From JBOFDP01 sp051647125 (lineage in GTDB: Bacteria; Bacteroidota; Bacteroidia; Chitinophagales; Chitinophagaceae), in assembly GCA_051647125.1 (NCBI GenBank), contig JBOFDP010000014.1, positions 1-20,234 on the forward strand: a stretch of 20,234 nt of DNA, given 5' to 3'. Position 1 is the stretch's first letter. Every line of letters begins with the position of its first letter. Below, piece after piece: positions 7,988 to 15,116 of this stretch. A program made the translations under genes and the position numbers. The notes beneath the pieces were generated by a model. That model did no database searches. It had not been told where the DNA came from and worked only from the letters and a program-made list of their open reading frames with translations.

Positions 7988-9088
7988 TTATGAGGAATGT
8001 AAAAGAGATATAATTTGTTTGGCAGCTTCTTGTGAAACATTTGTTTTTAATTTCAGTATTTGATGTAAATGCTCATATTCATGTTGTAATTTTTCTTGAG
8101 TAATAGGTAATAATAAATGATGAATAGCATCAGTAATTTTTTCTTTATTACAATCTTTTTGTAAAAGCTCATCTACTACTTTTTTGTTTATAATGAGGTT
8201 TACTAATGAAATATAAGGTAGTTTAACCAACTGTTTGGCTATCCAAAAAGAGATAGCATTTGCTTTATAGCAAACTACTTCGGGTACTCGTAGAAGGGCA
8301 GTTTCTAGGGTAGAGGTACCTGATTTTACAACAGCTATTTTAGCATCATATAAAATATCATAACTATTCCCTTTATGTAAGGTAACGTTGGGAAAAGGTT
8401 TTATATATTCATTATATAAAGAAAGTGGTAGAGAGGGCGAGGCTGCTATAATAAATTTTTCATTGGGAAAATTTTGGGTAGCTTTCAACATAGGAGGAAG
8501 TATTTTTTTTATTTCTTGATGTCTACTACCTGGCATTAGGACGATGTGTTTATGGGTACGAGGTTGAGTTTTATGAGATAAATATTCATCAATATGTTCT
8601 ACCAAAGGGTGTCCTACATACCATACTTTCCAATTATGTTTTTTATAATATGATTCTTCAAAAGGTAATATACAAAGTAGTTTGTCTACATATTTTTTGA
8701 GTAGTTTTACCCTTCCTTCTTTCCATGCCCATACTTGCGGAGAAATATAGTATACCACTTTTATACCTTGCTTTTTTGCCCATTTGGCTATACGTAAATT
8801 GAATCCTGGATAGTCTACCAAAATTAATATATCGGGTTGAAAAGCTAAAATTTGAGCTTTGCATAGCTTAAAATTTTTAAGTATAGTAGGCAGGTTGAGC
8901 AATACTTCTACATATCCCATAAAGGCTAAATCACGATAATGTTTTAAAATATGTACTCCTTGTTGTTCCATTAAATCACCTCCCCAACCCTCCATAATTG
9001 CCTGAGAATTATGGAGAGAAATGGCTGTTGCTAATCGGGAAGCATGAATATCTCCTGAGGCTTCACCTACAATAAAAAAAAATTTCAT
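7988..9088 (-). CDS. lpxB: Lipid-A-disaccharide synthase
   Basis: LpxB is a membrane-associated GT-B glycosyltransferase that joins UDP-2,3-diacylglucosamine and lipid X to make the lipid A disaccharide. The 366 residues are near the family norm of about 370-380. Visible motifs are GEASGD (8-13), VDYPGFN with the conserved Asp92 (91-97), SPQVWAWKEGR (116-126), and the donor-side loops MPGSRHQEI and KSGTSTLE. It lies downstream of murF across a 55-base gap that contains a candidate promoter box right at its start. Its presence implies lipid A, and therefore a conventional Gram-negative outer membrane. Confidence 0.96.
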   Translation of the reverse strand: MKFFFIVGEASGDIHASRLATAISLHNSQAIMEGWGGDLMEQQGVHILKHYRDLAFMGYVEVLLNLPTILKNFKLCKAQILAFQPDILILVDYPGFNLRIAKWAKKQGIKVVYYISPQVWAWKEGRVKLLKKYVDKLLCILPFEESYYKKHNWKVWYVGHPLVEHIDEYLSHKTQPRTHKHIVLMPGSRHQEIKKILPPMLKATQNFPNEKFIIAASPSLPLSLYNEYIKPFPNVTLHKGNSYDILYDAKIAVVKSGTSTLETALLRVPEVVCYKANAISFWIAKQLVKLPYISLVNLIINKKVVDELLQKDCNKEKITDAIHHLLLPITQEKLQHEYEHLHQILKLKTNVSQEAAKQIISLLHSS

Positions 9089-9094
9089 AAGTTA

Positions 9095-9102
9095 CAAAAT
9101 TA
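9095..9102 (-). promoter_or_regulatory. Candidate -7 box immediately before lpxB
   Basis: On the minus strand TAATTTTG fits TAnnTTTG and ends only 6 bases before the lpxB ATG, so transcription would start at or very near the start codon (leaderless). No clear -33 box is seen. AT-richness makes chance occurrence possible. Confidence 0.3.
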
Positions 9103-9143
9103 AATCAAAAAATAGTATCCTAAAAATTATATTAATAAAATAG

Positions 9144-10430
9144 TTATAGATAATCAATTATACATTCCATCGTAGTACTACGAGATCCTTTCAAAAGGAA
9201 GGCTGTATGAAGGTAGAATTCCTTTTTTAAATACTCTATTAGATTGTTAACATTTTCAAAATGTAAAAAAGTATTCGATATAGAACCAAATTCATTGCCT
9301 ACTAAATATACTTTTTTCCAAGAATATTGTTGTATAAGAGTAAGAATTTTTTGATGTTCTTCTTTGCTATATTTACCCAATTCGTTCATTTGTCCTAGCA
9401 TTAATATTTTTTCACCATGGGGGTATTGCATAAAATGTTCTATTGCTACCTTCATACTTGAAGGGTTTGCATTATAAGCATCTAATATGATTGTATTTGT
9501 ATTTTTATGGATGATTTGGGATCTTTGATTCTTAGGAATATAGTCTTTAATAGCTTCTTTACATTGAGATAGGGGAATATTAAAATAAATTCCAACAGCA
9601 CATGCTGCTAATACATTCATTATATTATAATGTCCTATTAGCTGAGTATCTATAATTTCAGTTTTGGAGCTAGTAGTTATTTTAATTTGAAGAAAAGGAT
9701 TAAGGGATATATACTGACCAGTTAAAGTACTAGAAGTTAGTCCATAGGTAAATTTTGTTGTAGCTGTAGAAGTATCTTTTTTTAGATACGTATCTTCATT
9801 GTTTACAAATATGGTACCTTTGTGTTTAGTAATATATTTATATAATTCAGTTTTTGCTTTTCCTATATTTTCAATATTCTCAAAGCCTTCTAAATGAGCT
9901 TTTCCTATATTTGTAATTAGTCCATAATTAGGTAACACAAAGGAGCAATAATTAGCAATTTCTCCTATATGGTTAGCACCCATTTCTATGATGGCTATTT
10001 CGTGTGTTAGATTAAGTTTTAGTAAAGTAAGTGGTATCCCAATATGATTGTTAAGATTTCCTTCTGTAGCCAGTATACAAAATTTCTTTTCCAAAATTTT
10101 AGCAATAAGTTCTTTTGTCGTAGTTTTTCCATTACTACCAGTGATGGCAATAATAGGAATATTAAGTTTTTGTCGATGATATTTGGCAAGTTGTTGTAAG
10201 GTATTTAAGCAATCCTCTACATACAATACCTTATGATCCTGCAACAGAGATGGGTTTTTAGTATCACTTATTACCAAAGAAGCCCCCTTGTAGAGAGCTT
10301 CTTTAATAAACACATTCCCATCAAAATTATGACCTTTTAAACAAAAGAAAATATCGTTGCGCTGTAATCTTCTTGTATCTGTTTGAATATTCTTATACTC
10401 TAAAAATTGAGAGTATATATATGGAATCAC
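9144..10430 (-). CDS. murF: UDP-N-acetylmuramoyl-tripeptide--D-alanyl-D-alanine ligase
   Basis: MurF adds D-Ala-D-Ala to the UDP-MurNAc-tripeptide, the last cytoplasmic step of the peptidoglycan precursor. The 428 residues show the three Mur ligase domains. The N-terminal UDP-binding domain contains DTRRLQRNDIFFCLKG. The ATPase domain has the P-loop ITGSNGKTTTKE (96-107) and the downstream metal site IEMGANHIGEI. The C-terminal domain contains DAYNANPSSM. It starts 2 bases after the gldJ stop, so the two are almost certainly one transcript. A gldJ-murF pairing also fits Bacteroidota gene order as I recall it from gliding flavobacteria. Confidence 0.96.
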   Translation of the reverse strand: MIPYIYSQFLEYKNIQTDTRRLQRNDIFFCLKGHNFDGNVFIKEALYKGASLVISDTKNPSLLQDHKVLYVEDCLNTLQQLAKYHRQKLNIPIIAITGSNGKTTTKELIAKILEKKFCILATEGNLNNHIGIPLTLLKLNLTHEIAIIEMGANHIGEIANYCSFVLPNYGLITNIGKAHLEGFENIENIGKAKTELYKYITKHKGTIFVNNEDTYLKKDTSTATTKFTYGLTSSTLTGQYISLNPFLQIKITTSSKTEIIDTQLIGHYNIMNVLAACAVGIYFNIPLSQCKEAIKDYIPKNQRSQIIHKNTNTIILDAYNANPSSMKVAIEHFMQYPHGEKILMLGQMNELGKYSKEEHQKILTLIQQYSWKKVYLVGNEFGSISNTFLHFENVNNLIEYLKKEFYLHTAFLLKGSRSTTMECIIDYL

Positions 10431-10432
10431 AA

Positions 10433-12088
10433 TTATTTATATTTATTAACTCCAAAGCCACGTTTTTGAATAATCCAATTATTGCCACCTTTTCCTCTTC
10501 CTCCTTCTTCTGATGAACTACCTACAGATGTCATAGCACATCTAAACCCTACAGTTGCAGATGCTTTATCTTGATCCATGAAACGACGAGTAGCAGGTTG
10601 TAACCAATAAGGTAAATCTGCCCAACTACCACCTTTAATTACACGTGATTTATCACTAATTAAAGATACCCCATTATCATCCCCATAAATGATTCCTGAA
10701 GTTTCATCCCCATCTTTAAAAGATCTATTATCAGAAGTAGAATAAGATCTATTAGAACTTTGAGCAATATCACTATCTGTAATACGTTCCATTTTTACTC
10801 GTCCCATTGTATCCAATACAATACCTGCTGTTTCTGTATTAACAGAGGGTTTTTCAAAGATATTTCCTCTAAAAGGATTTAAATCTATAGATTCTAATGA
10901 AGTTAATGGTCTGTATACATCTTGAACCCACTCATTGACATTACCTGCCATGTTGTATAATCCTAAAGGATTTGGAAAAAAAGACTGTATTTCAGAGGTA
11001 TAAGTAGCATTATCATTTAAACCACCAGCATTTCCCATATAATCACCATTGCCTCTTTTAAAGTTGGCATAAAAAGCACCTTTCATAGGTCCATTACGAG
11101 AATCTCTTAGTCGGCTTACACCATCAGGGTCTGGCACCCAAGGATATAAATTATTTTGAATATTAATCTCTTCACCACGTTGTTGTTGCCCACCTCTGTT
11201 CGTATTTTCAATAACACTTTGAATAGGAGCCGCATTTTCTGAAATATTTCCTATAGCGGCATATTCCCATTCTGCTTCAGTCGGTAATCTATAATCTAAT
11301 ACGATTAAACCATCTTCCATGATTACGTTGGGACGAGGTTTGCCATCAAAAGTTTTTAATGGGTTTTGAGAACTTCTTGCTAATTTACCCGGTCTTCCTT
11401 TATAGGCATTTAAAAGATAAGAAGTGGTATTAAAATTATTAGAAGCATCTCCTTTTAGTTTAGGTTTTGCTAATAGTCCTTTGTCTATAAGCATTTTTTC
11501 ATTTACTCTATCCGTACGCCATATACAAAAATCGCTTGCTTGTTCCCAAGTTACTCCAACTACAGGATAAAAATTATATGCAGGATGCGTAAAATACATC
11601 TTAACATAAGGCTCATTATAGGCTAAGCTAGAACGCCATACCAAACTATCTGGACGAGCTCGTTTCCTAACGGTAGCATATTCTGCGGCACCAAAAACCA
11701 AATTAATCCAGAAGGTATATTCTCTGTAATGTACATTAGCTATTTCTGTTTTATCAATGTAAAAAGAGGGTACTGTAATACGTTTTTTTATAGTATTCCA
11801 ATATCCCATTACATCTTCTTCGGCTACATTGCCCATAGCAAACGTTCCTCCTTGAACAAATACTAAATTGGGACCTGTATTTTGCCCATTAAAGTCAGTT
11901 ACAAAAAATCCTGAAGAACTTTTTGGATCATTGTATGTCCATCCTGTAACACCAGATTTTTGTATACTTTGAGGGTTGGTTCTACTTCCGCTATTAGGAT
12001 TAGGACCTCCACATGAAGCAAGTAGTACAACTATAGCTAATAGCATAACGTTTAAAAACAATCGTGTAAGATTTATTTTTTGTATCAT
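10433..12088 (-). CDS. gldJ: Gliding motility / type IX secretion lipoprotein GldJ
   Basis: This outer-membrane-associated lipoprotein is required for gliding and type IX secretion in studied Bacteroidota, where it works with GldK and the GldLMN motor-channel. It begins with a lipoprotein signal: basic MIQK, a hydrophobic core, then lipobox LASC with Cys26. The rest is a formylglycine-generating-enzyme (SUMF1)-like fold: VQGGTFAMGN (78-87), RLPTEAEWEYAA (267-278), YNMAGNVNEW (378-387), KGGSW (485-489) and GFRCAM (514-519). The TGWTYND start, the DVMGYWNT-x-KKR motif and the 551-residue length fit GldJ better than the shorter GldK. The fold is used structurally; I see no pair of catalytic cysteines. 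It has its own candidate promoter and is followed by murF. Other T9SS genes (porV, gldK-N) are not in the window. Confidence 0.87.
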   Translation of the reverse strand: MIQKINLTRLFLNVMLLAIVVLLASCGGPNPNSGSRTNPQSIQKSGVTGWTYNDPKSSSGFFVTDFNGQNTGPNLVFVQGGTFAMGNVAEEDVMGYWNTIKKRITVPSFYIDKTEIANVHYREYTFWINLVFGAAEYATVRKRARPDSLVWRSSLAYNEPYVKMYFTHPAYNFYPVVGVTWEQASDFCIWRTDRVNEKMLIDKGLLAKPKLKGDASNNFNTTSYLLNAYKGRPGKLARSSQNPLKTFDGKPRPNVIMEDGLIVLDYRLPTEAEWEYAAIGNISENAAPIQSVIENTNRGGQQQRGEEINIQNNLYPWVPDPDGVSRLRDSRNGPMKGAFYANFKRGNGDYMGNAGGLNDNATYTSEIQSFFPNPLGLYNMAGNVNEWVQDVYRPLTSLESIDLNPFRGNIFEKPSVNTETAGIVLDTMGRVKMERITDSDIAQSSNRSYSTSDNRSFKDGDETSGIIYGDDNGVSLISDKSRVIKGGSWADLPYWLQPATRRFMDQDKASATVGFRCAMTSVGSSSEEGGRGKGGNNWIIQKRGFGVNKYK

Positions 12089-12119
12089 AAATTTAAAAAA
12101 TTACTTATAAAATTTCCTG

Positions 12120-12127
12120 CAAATATA
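12120..12127 (-). promoter_or_regulatory. Candidate -7 box for gldJ-murF
   Basis: TATATTTG followed by C on the minus strand matches TAnnTTTG well. It lies 31 bases before the gldJ ATG, in the 63-base gap after the DUF3127 gene. A -33 TTTG is not evident; the region upstream is an A/T run. Confidence 0.5.
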
Positions 12128-12151
12128 CTCTTTTTTTTTATATAAATTTTA

Positions 12152-12499
12152 CTAGAAGGGTAAATCATCTTCTACAGTTGTATTTATAGGAGGTAAAGGT
12201 TCAAAATTATTTTCGTTGAGGGGTGCTATCTCATTGATTAACTCAATTTTCCATGCACGTATATCTGTATACCAGCGACTATTAAACTCTCTACTTTCAA
12301 TCTCAAATGAAACTTCAACTAGATTGCCTATAGACAAGGATTCTGTATTTATTTTATCTCCCCATACGGAGACACATATTTTTTTAGGATATTGGGTTTC
12401 TGTAGTTTCTACAATGAGGTCTTGTTTTTGCCAAGTTCCATTTTTACTTTTACCTGTTTGTACAGGTAAAAGTTGTACTATTTTAGATTGAAATTTCAT
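12152..12499 (-). CDS. DUF3127 OB-fold-like small protein with SSB-like acidic tip
   Basis: This 115-residue protein resembles the DUF3127 family, which is widespread in Bacteroidota and has no established function. The predicted core is all beta (about 1-92): QSKIVQLLPVQTGKSKNGTW, then DLIVETTETQYPKKICVSVW and LVEVSFEIESREFNSRWYTD, which looks like an OB-fold. A short flexible linker then ends in VEDDLPF, strikingly like the acidic Asp-Asp-x-x-Pro-Phe tip by which bacterial SSB recruits repair and replication proteins. The inference is a nucleic-acid-binding role, not shown here. It lies 5 bases after atpC and looks co-transcribed with ATP synthase genes, which does not explain its job. Confidence 0.75.
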   Translation of the reverse strand: MKFQSKIVQLLPVQTGKSKNGTWQKQDLIVETTETQYPKKICVSVWGDKINTESLSIGNLVEVSFEIESREFNSRWYTDIRAWKIELINEIAPLNENNFEPLPPINTTVEDDLPF

Positions 12500-12504
12500 A
12501 ATGT

Positions 12505-12774
12505 TTATATCTGTTCTTCTACAAAAATATTGGCTTTGTTATTATTTACTTCTACAAATCCACTTTTTACTTTAAATTCGATTTTTTTTAAAGAGTCTTT
12601 ATCTTCTATAATTTGTACTTTTCCTTCCACTAATGCTCCAATAATATTGGCATGGTGTTCTAATATCGTAAACAATCCATTAATACCTGGTAGTATAATG
12701 CCGTATACATTACCTGTAAATAAAGTTTTTTCGGGAGATAAAATTTCTAAAAACATAATAAATATTTTATACAT
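12505..12774 (-). CDS. atpC: F-type ATP synthase epsilon subunit, short form
   Basis: This is the epsilon subunit of the central stalk of F1, which couples gamma rotation to catalysis. The 89 residues cover only the N-terminal beta-sandwich (LEILSPEKTLFTGNVYGIIL, SGFVEVNNNKANIFVEE). The C-terminal pair of helices that inhibits ATP hydrolysis in E. coli is absent. Short epsilon subunits of this kind are usual in Bacteroidota, so this is not a truncation artefact. Its start overlaps the end of atpD by 8 bases, which points to translational coupling. Confidence 0.9.
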   Translation of the reverse strand: MYKIFIMFLEILSPEKTLFTGNVYGIILPGINGLFTILEHHANIIGALVEGKVQIIEDKDSLKKIEFKVKSGFVEVNNNKANIFVEEQI

Positions 12775-14314
12775 TAATAGCCTCTAATAATTTTTTTCCT
12801 TTTTCAATAGCCTCTTCTATGGTACCACAAAGATTAAATGCGGGTTCTGGGTATTCATCTACAGCACCGTCCATAATCATATTAAATCCTTTAATCGTAT
12901 CGTCTATACTTACCAATACACCTTTTATACCTGTAAATTGCTCAGCCACGTGGAAAGGTTGTGATAAGAAACGTTGTACCTTACGAGCCCGAGAAACGGT
13001 AAGTTTATCTTCTTCACTTAATTCATCCATACCTAAAATAGCAATAATATCTTGTAATTCTTTATAACGTTGTAAAATGCCTTTTACGCGTTGAGCACAA
13101 TTATAATGAGCTTCTCCTACAATATCTGGAGATAGAATACGAGAAGTAGAATCCAATGGGTCTATAGCAGGATAAATACCTAATTCTGCAATTTTTCTAC
13201 TTAATACTGTGGTAGCATCCAAGTGGGCAAAAGTAGTTGCTGGAGCAGGATCCGTAAGATCATCTGCAGGTACGTATACCGCTTGCACAGAAGTAATAGA
13301 ACCATGTTTGGTAGAGGTGATGCGTTCTTGCATCAATCCCATTTCAGTAGCTAATGTAGGTTGATAGCCTACAGCTGAGGGCATACGTCCTAATAATGCG
13401 GATACTTCTGATCCTGCTTGTGTAAAACGGAAAATATTATCTACAAAAAAGAGAATATCTTTCCCTTTCTTATCGCTATCACGATAATATTCCGCTATAG
13501 TAAGACCACTTAATGCCACTCTTGCACGTGCACCAGGGGGTTCGTTCATTTGTCCAAATACAAAAGTAGCTTTAGACTCAGCTAAAGTTTTCATATCTAC
13601 CTTAGACAAATCCCATCCACCTTTTTCCATACTCTCTTTAAATTTTTTTCCATATTTCATGATACCTGCTTCAATCATTTCACGTAATAAATCATTACCC
13701 TCACGAGTGCGTTCTCCTACCCCCGCAAATACTGATAATCCTGAATAAGCTACTGCAATATTATTAATCAATTCTTGAATAATAACAGTCTTTCCTACCC
13801 CTGCACCGCCAAACAAACCTACTTTTCCTCCCTTAGAATAAGGTTCTATTAAATCTATAACTTTAATACCAGTAAATAATATCTCACTTGAGGTAATGAG
13901 GTCTGCGAATACAGGTGGGTTAGCATGTATAGGTCTTCCTTTTTTCTTTGACACAGCAGGAAGTCCATCTATAGGATCTCCTGTTACATTAAACAGACGT
14001 CCTTTTATACCTTCTCCTACAGGCATCATAATAGTATTTCCGGTATCTATCACTTCCAAACCTCGTTTTAAACCTTCTGTACTATCCATTGCTATACAAC
14101 GTACACTGTTTTCTCCAAGATGTTGTTGAACTTCTAACACTAATATTTCTCCATTAGGTTTTTTGAGTTCAAGAGAGTTATATAGTTCTGGTAAAGTATT
14201 TGAATTGTTAAATTGTACATCTACCACTGCACCGATAATTTGTTTAATGTAGCCTACATTTTCAGATTTTGTAGTATTATTAGATTTTGTTTTTCCCTTT
14301 GCCATGTTACTCAA
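12767..14314 (-). CDS. atpD: F-type ATP synthase beta subunit
   Basis: This is the catalytic subunit of F1. The 515 residues include the Walker A loop GGAGVGKT (169-176), the catalytic-Glu segment GVGERTREGNDL, the Walker B region ILFFVDNIFRFTQAGSE and the PSAVGYQPTLATEMG loop. A hydrophilic, Lys/Asn-rich extension of about 19 residues precedes the conserved GYIKQIIGAVVDVQF start. A second in-frame ATG is at codon 4, so the exact start is uncertain by three residues. atpC follows, while the other ATP synthase genes are not nearby; a split atpDC locus is common in Bacteroidota. A good TACTTTTG promoter box lies 46 bases upstream. Confidence 0.97.
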   Translation of the reverse strand: MSNMAKGKTKSNNTTKSENVGYIKQIIGAVVDVQFNNSNTLPELYNSLELKKPNGEILVLEVQQHLGENSVRCIAMDSTEGLKRGLEVIDTGNTIMMPVGEGIKGRLFNVTGDPIDGLPAVSKKKGRPIHANPPVFADLITSSEILFTGIKVIDLIEPYSKGGKVGLFGGAGVGKTVIIQELINNIAVAYSGLSVFAGVGERTREGNDLLREMIEAGIMKYGKKFKESMEKGGWDLSKVDMKTLAESKATFVFGQMNEPPGARARVALSGLTIAEYYRDSDKKGKDILFFVDNIFRFTQAGSEVSALLGRMPSAVGYQPTLATEMGLMQERITSTKHGSITSVQAVYVPADDLTDPAPATTFAHLDATTVLSRKIAELGIYPAIDPLDSTSRILSPDIVGEAHYNCAQRVKGILQRYKELQDIIAILGMDELSEEDKLTVSRARKVQRFLSQPFHVAEQFTGIKGVLVSIDDTIKGFNMIMDGAVDEYPEPAFNLCGTIEEAIEKGKKLLEAINV

Positions 14315-14359
14315 AAAATTTTATATATCTTAAACAGGTTATTATTTTTAATCTTGATG

Positions 14360-14367
14360 CAAAAGTA
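14360..14367 (-). promoter_or_regulatory. Candidate -7 box for atpD-atpC-DUF3127
   Basis: TACTTTTG followed by C on the minus strand is a close match to TAnnTTTG. It lies 45 bases before the atpD ATG, downstream of the tRNA terminator. No convincing -33 TTTG at the right spacing. Confidence 0.55.
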
Positions 14368-14413
14368 AGGATTTTATTTATCATTGAAGAGCTATCGCTT
14401 TATTAGAGGAATA

Positions 14414-14453
14414 TAAAAAACAACTCCCCCCCTTTTTTATATTGAAGCTGTTT
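14414..14453 (-). terminator. Probable terminator after tRNA-Leu, with G7 loop
   Basis: Reading the minus strand, AAACAGCTTC pairs with GGAGTTGTTT (10 bp including two G-U pairs), and the 3' arm runs into a T-rich tail (TTTTTTAT). The ~20-base loop contains part of a G7 run, unusual in such AT-rich DNA. It lies directly after the tRNA. Confidence 0.5.
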
Positions 14454-14454
14454 G

Positions 14455-14538
14455 TGCCCGAGACTGGAATCGAACCAGCACAGTATCACTACTACATGAT
14501 TTTGAGTCATGCGCGTCTACCAATTTCGCCACTCGGGC
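14455..14538 (-). tRNA. tRNA-Leu (anticodon CAA)
   Basis: The 84-nt cloverleaf is complete. Acceptor GCCCGAG pairs with CTCGGGC over 7 bp, followed by discriminator A. The D-arm contains AATTGGTAGACGC. Anticodon stem CATGA/TCATG closes the loop CTCAAAA, giving anticodon CAA (reads UUG). The long class II variable arm and T-arm GCTGG-TTCGATT-CCAGT (one G-U) identify a Leu tRNA. CCA is not encoded, so it must be added by the CCA enzyme. It lies between hscB and atpD on the same strand. Confidence 0.97.
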
Positions 14539-14564
14539 ATCAATACAAAGAGCCTTTTAGGCTA

Positions 14565-14572
14565 CAAATATA
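14565..14572 (-). promoter_or_regulatory. Candidate -7 box for tRNA-Leu
   Basis: TATATTTG on the minus strand fits TAnnTTTG and lies 26 bases before the tRNA 5' end. A short AGCC-TAAAA-GGCT hairpin (14551-14563) sits between box and tRNA and could be part of the processed leader. Confidence 0.45.
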
Positions 14573-14589
14573 AAGAAAAAAGACTTTTT

Positions 14590-15102
14590 CTATTTTATTT
14601 TTTCTACTATTTTTTGTAGATATTGTTTTTTATAATGATAGGCTTTTAATTTTTCTAAATCTTCAGTAGTAATTGTATTTTCATCATAATTAAGAATAAT
14701 AGGAGATACTTTATTATAAAGTTCTTGTTGTTTTTGTTCTACAGATTGTTTTATAGATTGTATTTCTATGAAATTATGTTCACTTATGGCGGTATCAAAT
14801 TGTTCGTTAAGTTCTAATATGTCTAAGAGAAAGAGATTATCCAAGATATATTTTTCATTAGGAGTGATAATATTTTTTAGTTGTAAAAGATATAAAAGCG
14901 TTTTGTGTTCATCAGAGAAAATATTTTTAGCATCATTTAGATCTGCTGTAATTAGTAATGCTTCTTCTTTTTCTTCATCGGATAGATTACGCGTAAAATC
15001 AGGATGGTTTTTTTTGATGAGGGGATAAAATTTATTATCTAATATTACAGGATCAATTTTTATATTTTCAGCAATATCTAAAAGTAAAAAATAGTTTTTC
15101 AT
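14590..15102 (-). CDS. hscB: HscB-type J-domain co-chaperone for Fe-S cluster assembly
   Basis: HscB/Hsc20 delivers the scaffold IscU to the Hsp70 HscA and stimulates its ATPase. The 170 residues fit the family (about 171-176). An N-terminal J-domain (1-75) carries the essential HPD triplet in KNHPDF (31-36) and the conserved LNDAKNIFSDEHKTLLYLL helix. The C-terminal three-helix part (about 90-170, LLDILELNEQFDTAIS) is the IscU-binding domain. I chose the ATG at 15100-15102. The frame stays open for another 112 codons, but that stretch overlaps the upstream membrane gene and encodes no HscB-like sequence. No iscS, iscU, hscA or fdx is adjacent. Confidence 0.87.
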   Translation of the reverse strand: MKNYFLLLDIAENIKIDPVILDNKFYPLIKKNHPDFTRNLSDEEKEEALLITADLNDAKNIFSDEHKTLLYLLQLKNIITPNEKYILDNLFLLDILELNEQFDTAISEHNFIEIQSIKQSVEQKQQELYNKVSPIILNYDENTITTEDLEKLKAYHYKKQYLQKIVEKIK

Positions 15103-15116
15103 TATTATACAAAGGG

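Noticed and set aside
7980..7995. Replication terminus at the strand switch
   Set aside because: Only one convergent junction is seen, no dif-like palindrome is visible, and base skew here follows coding strand.
12216..12787. Two plus-strand open frames opposite atpC and the DUF3127 gene
   Set aside because: They are antisense shadows of recognisable genes, with no family motif and low-complexity composition.
14551..14563. AGCC-TAAAA-GGCT hairpin as the hscB terminator
   Set aside because: Only about 4 bp of stem and no T-run after it; more likely part of the tRNA leader.
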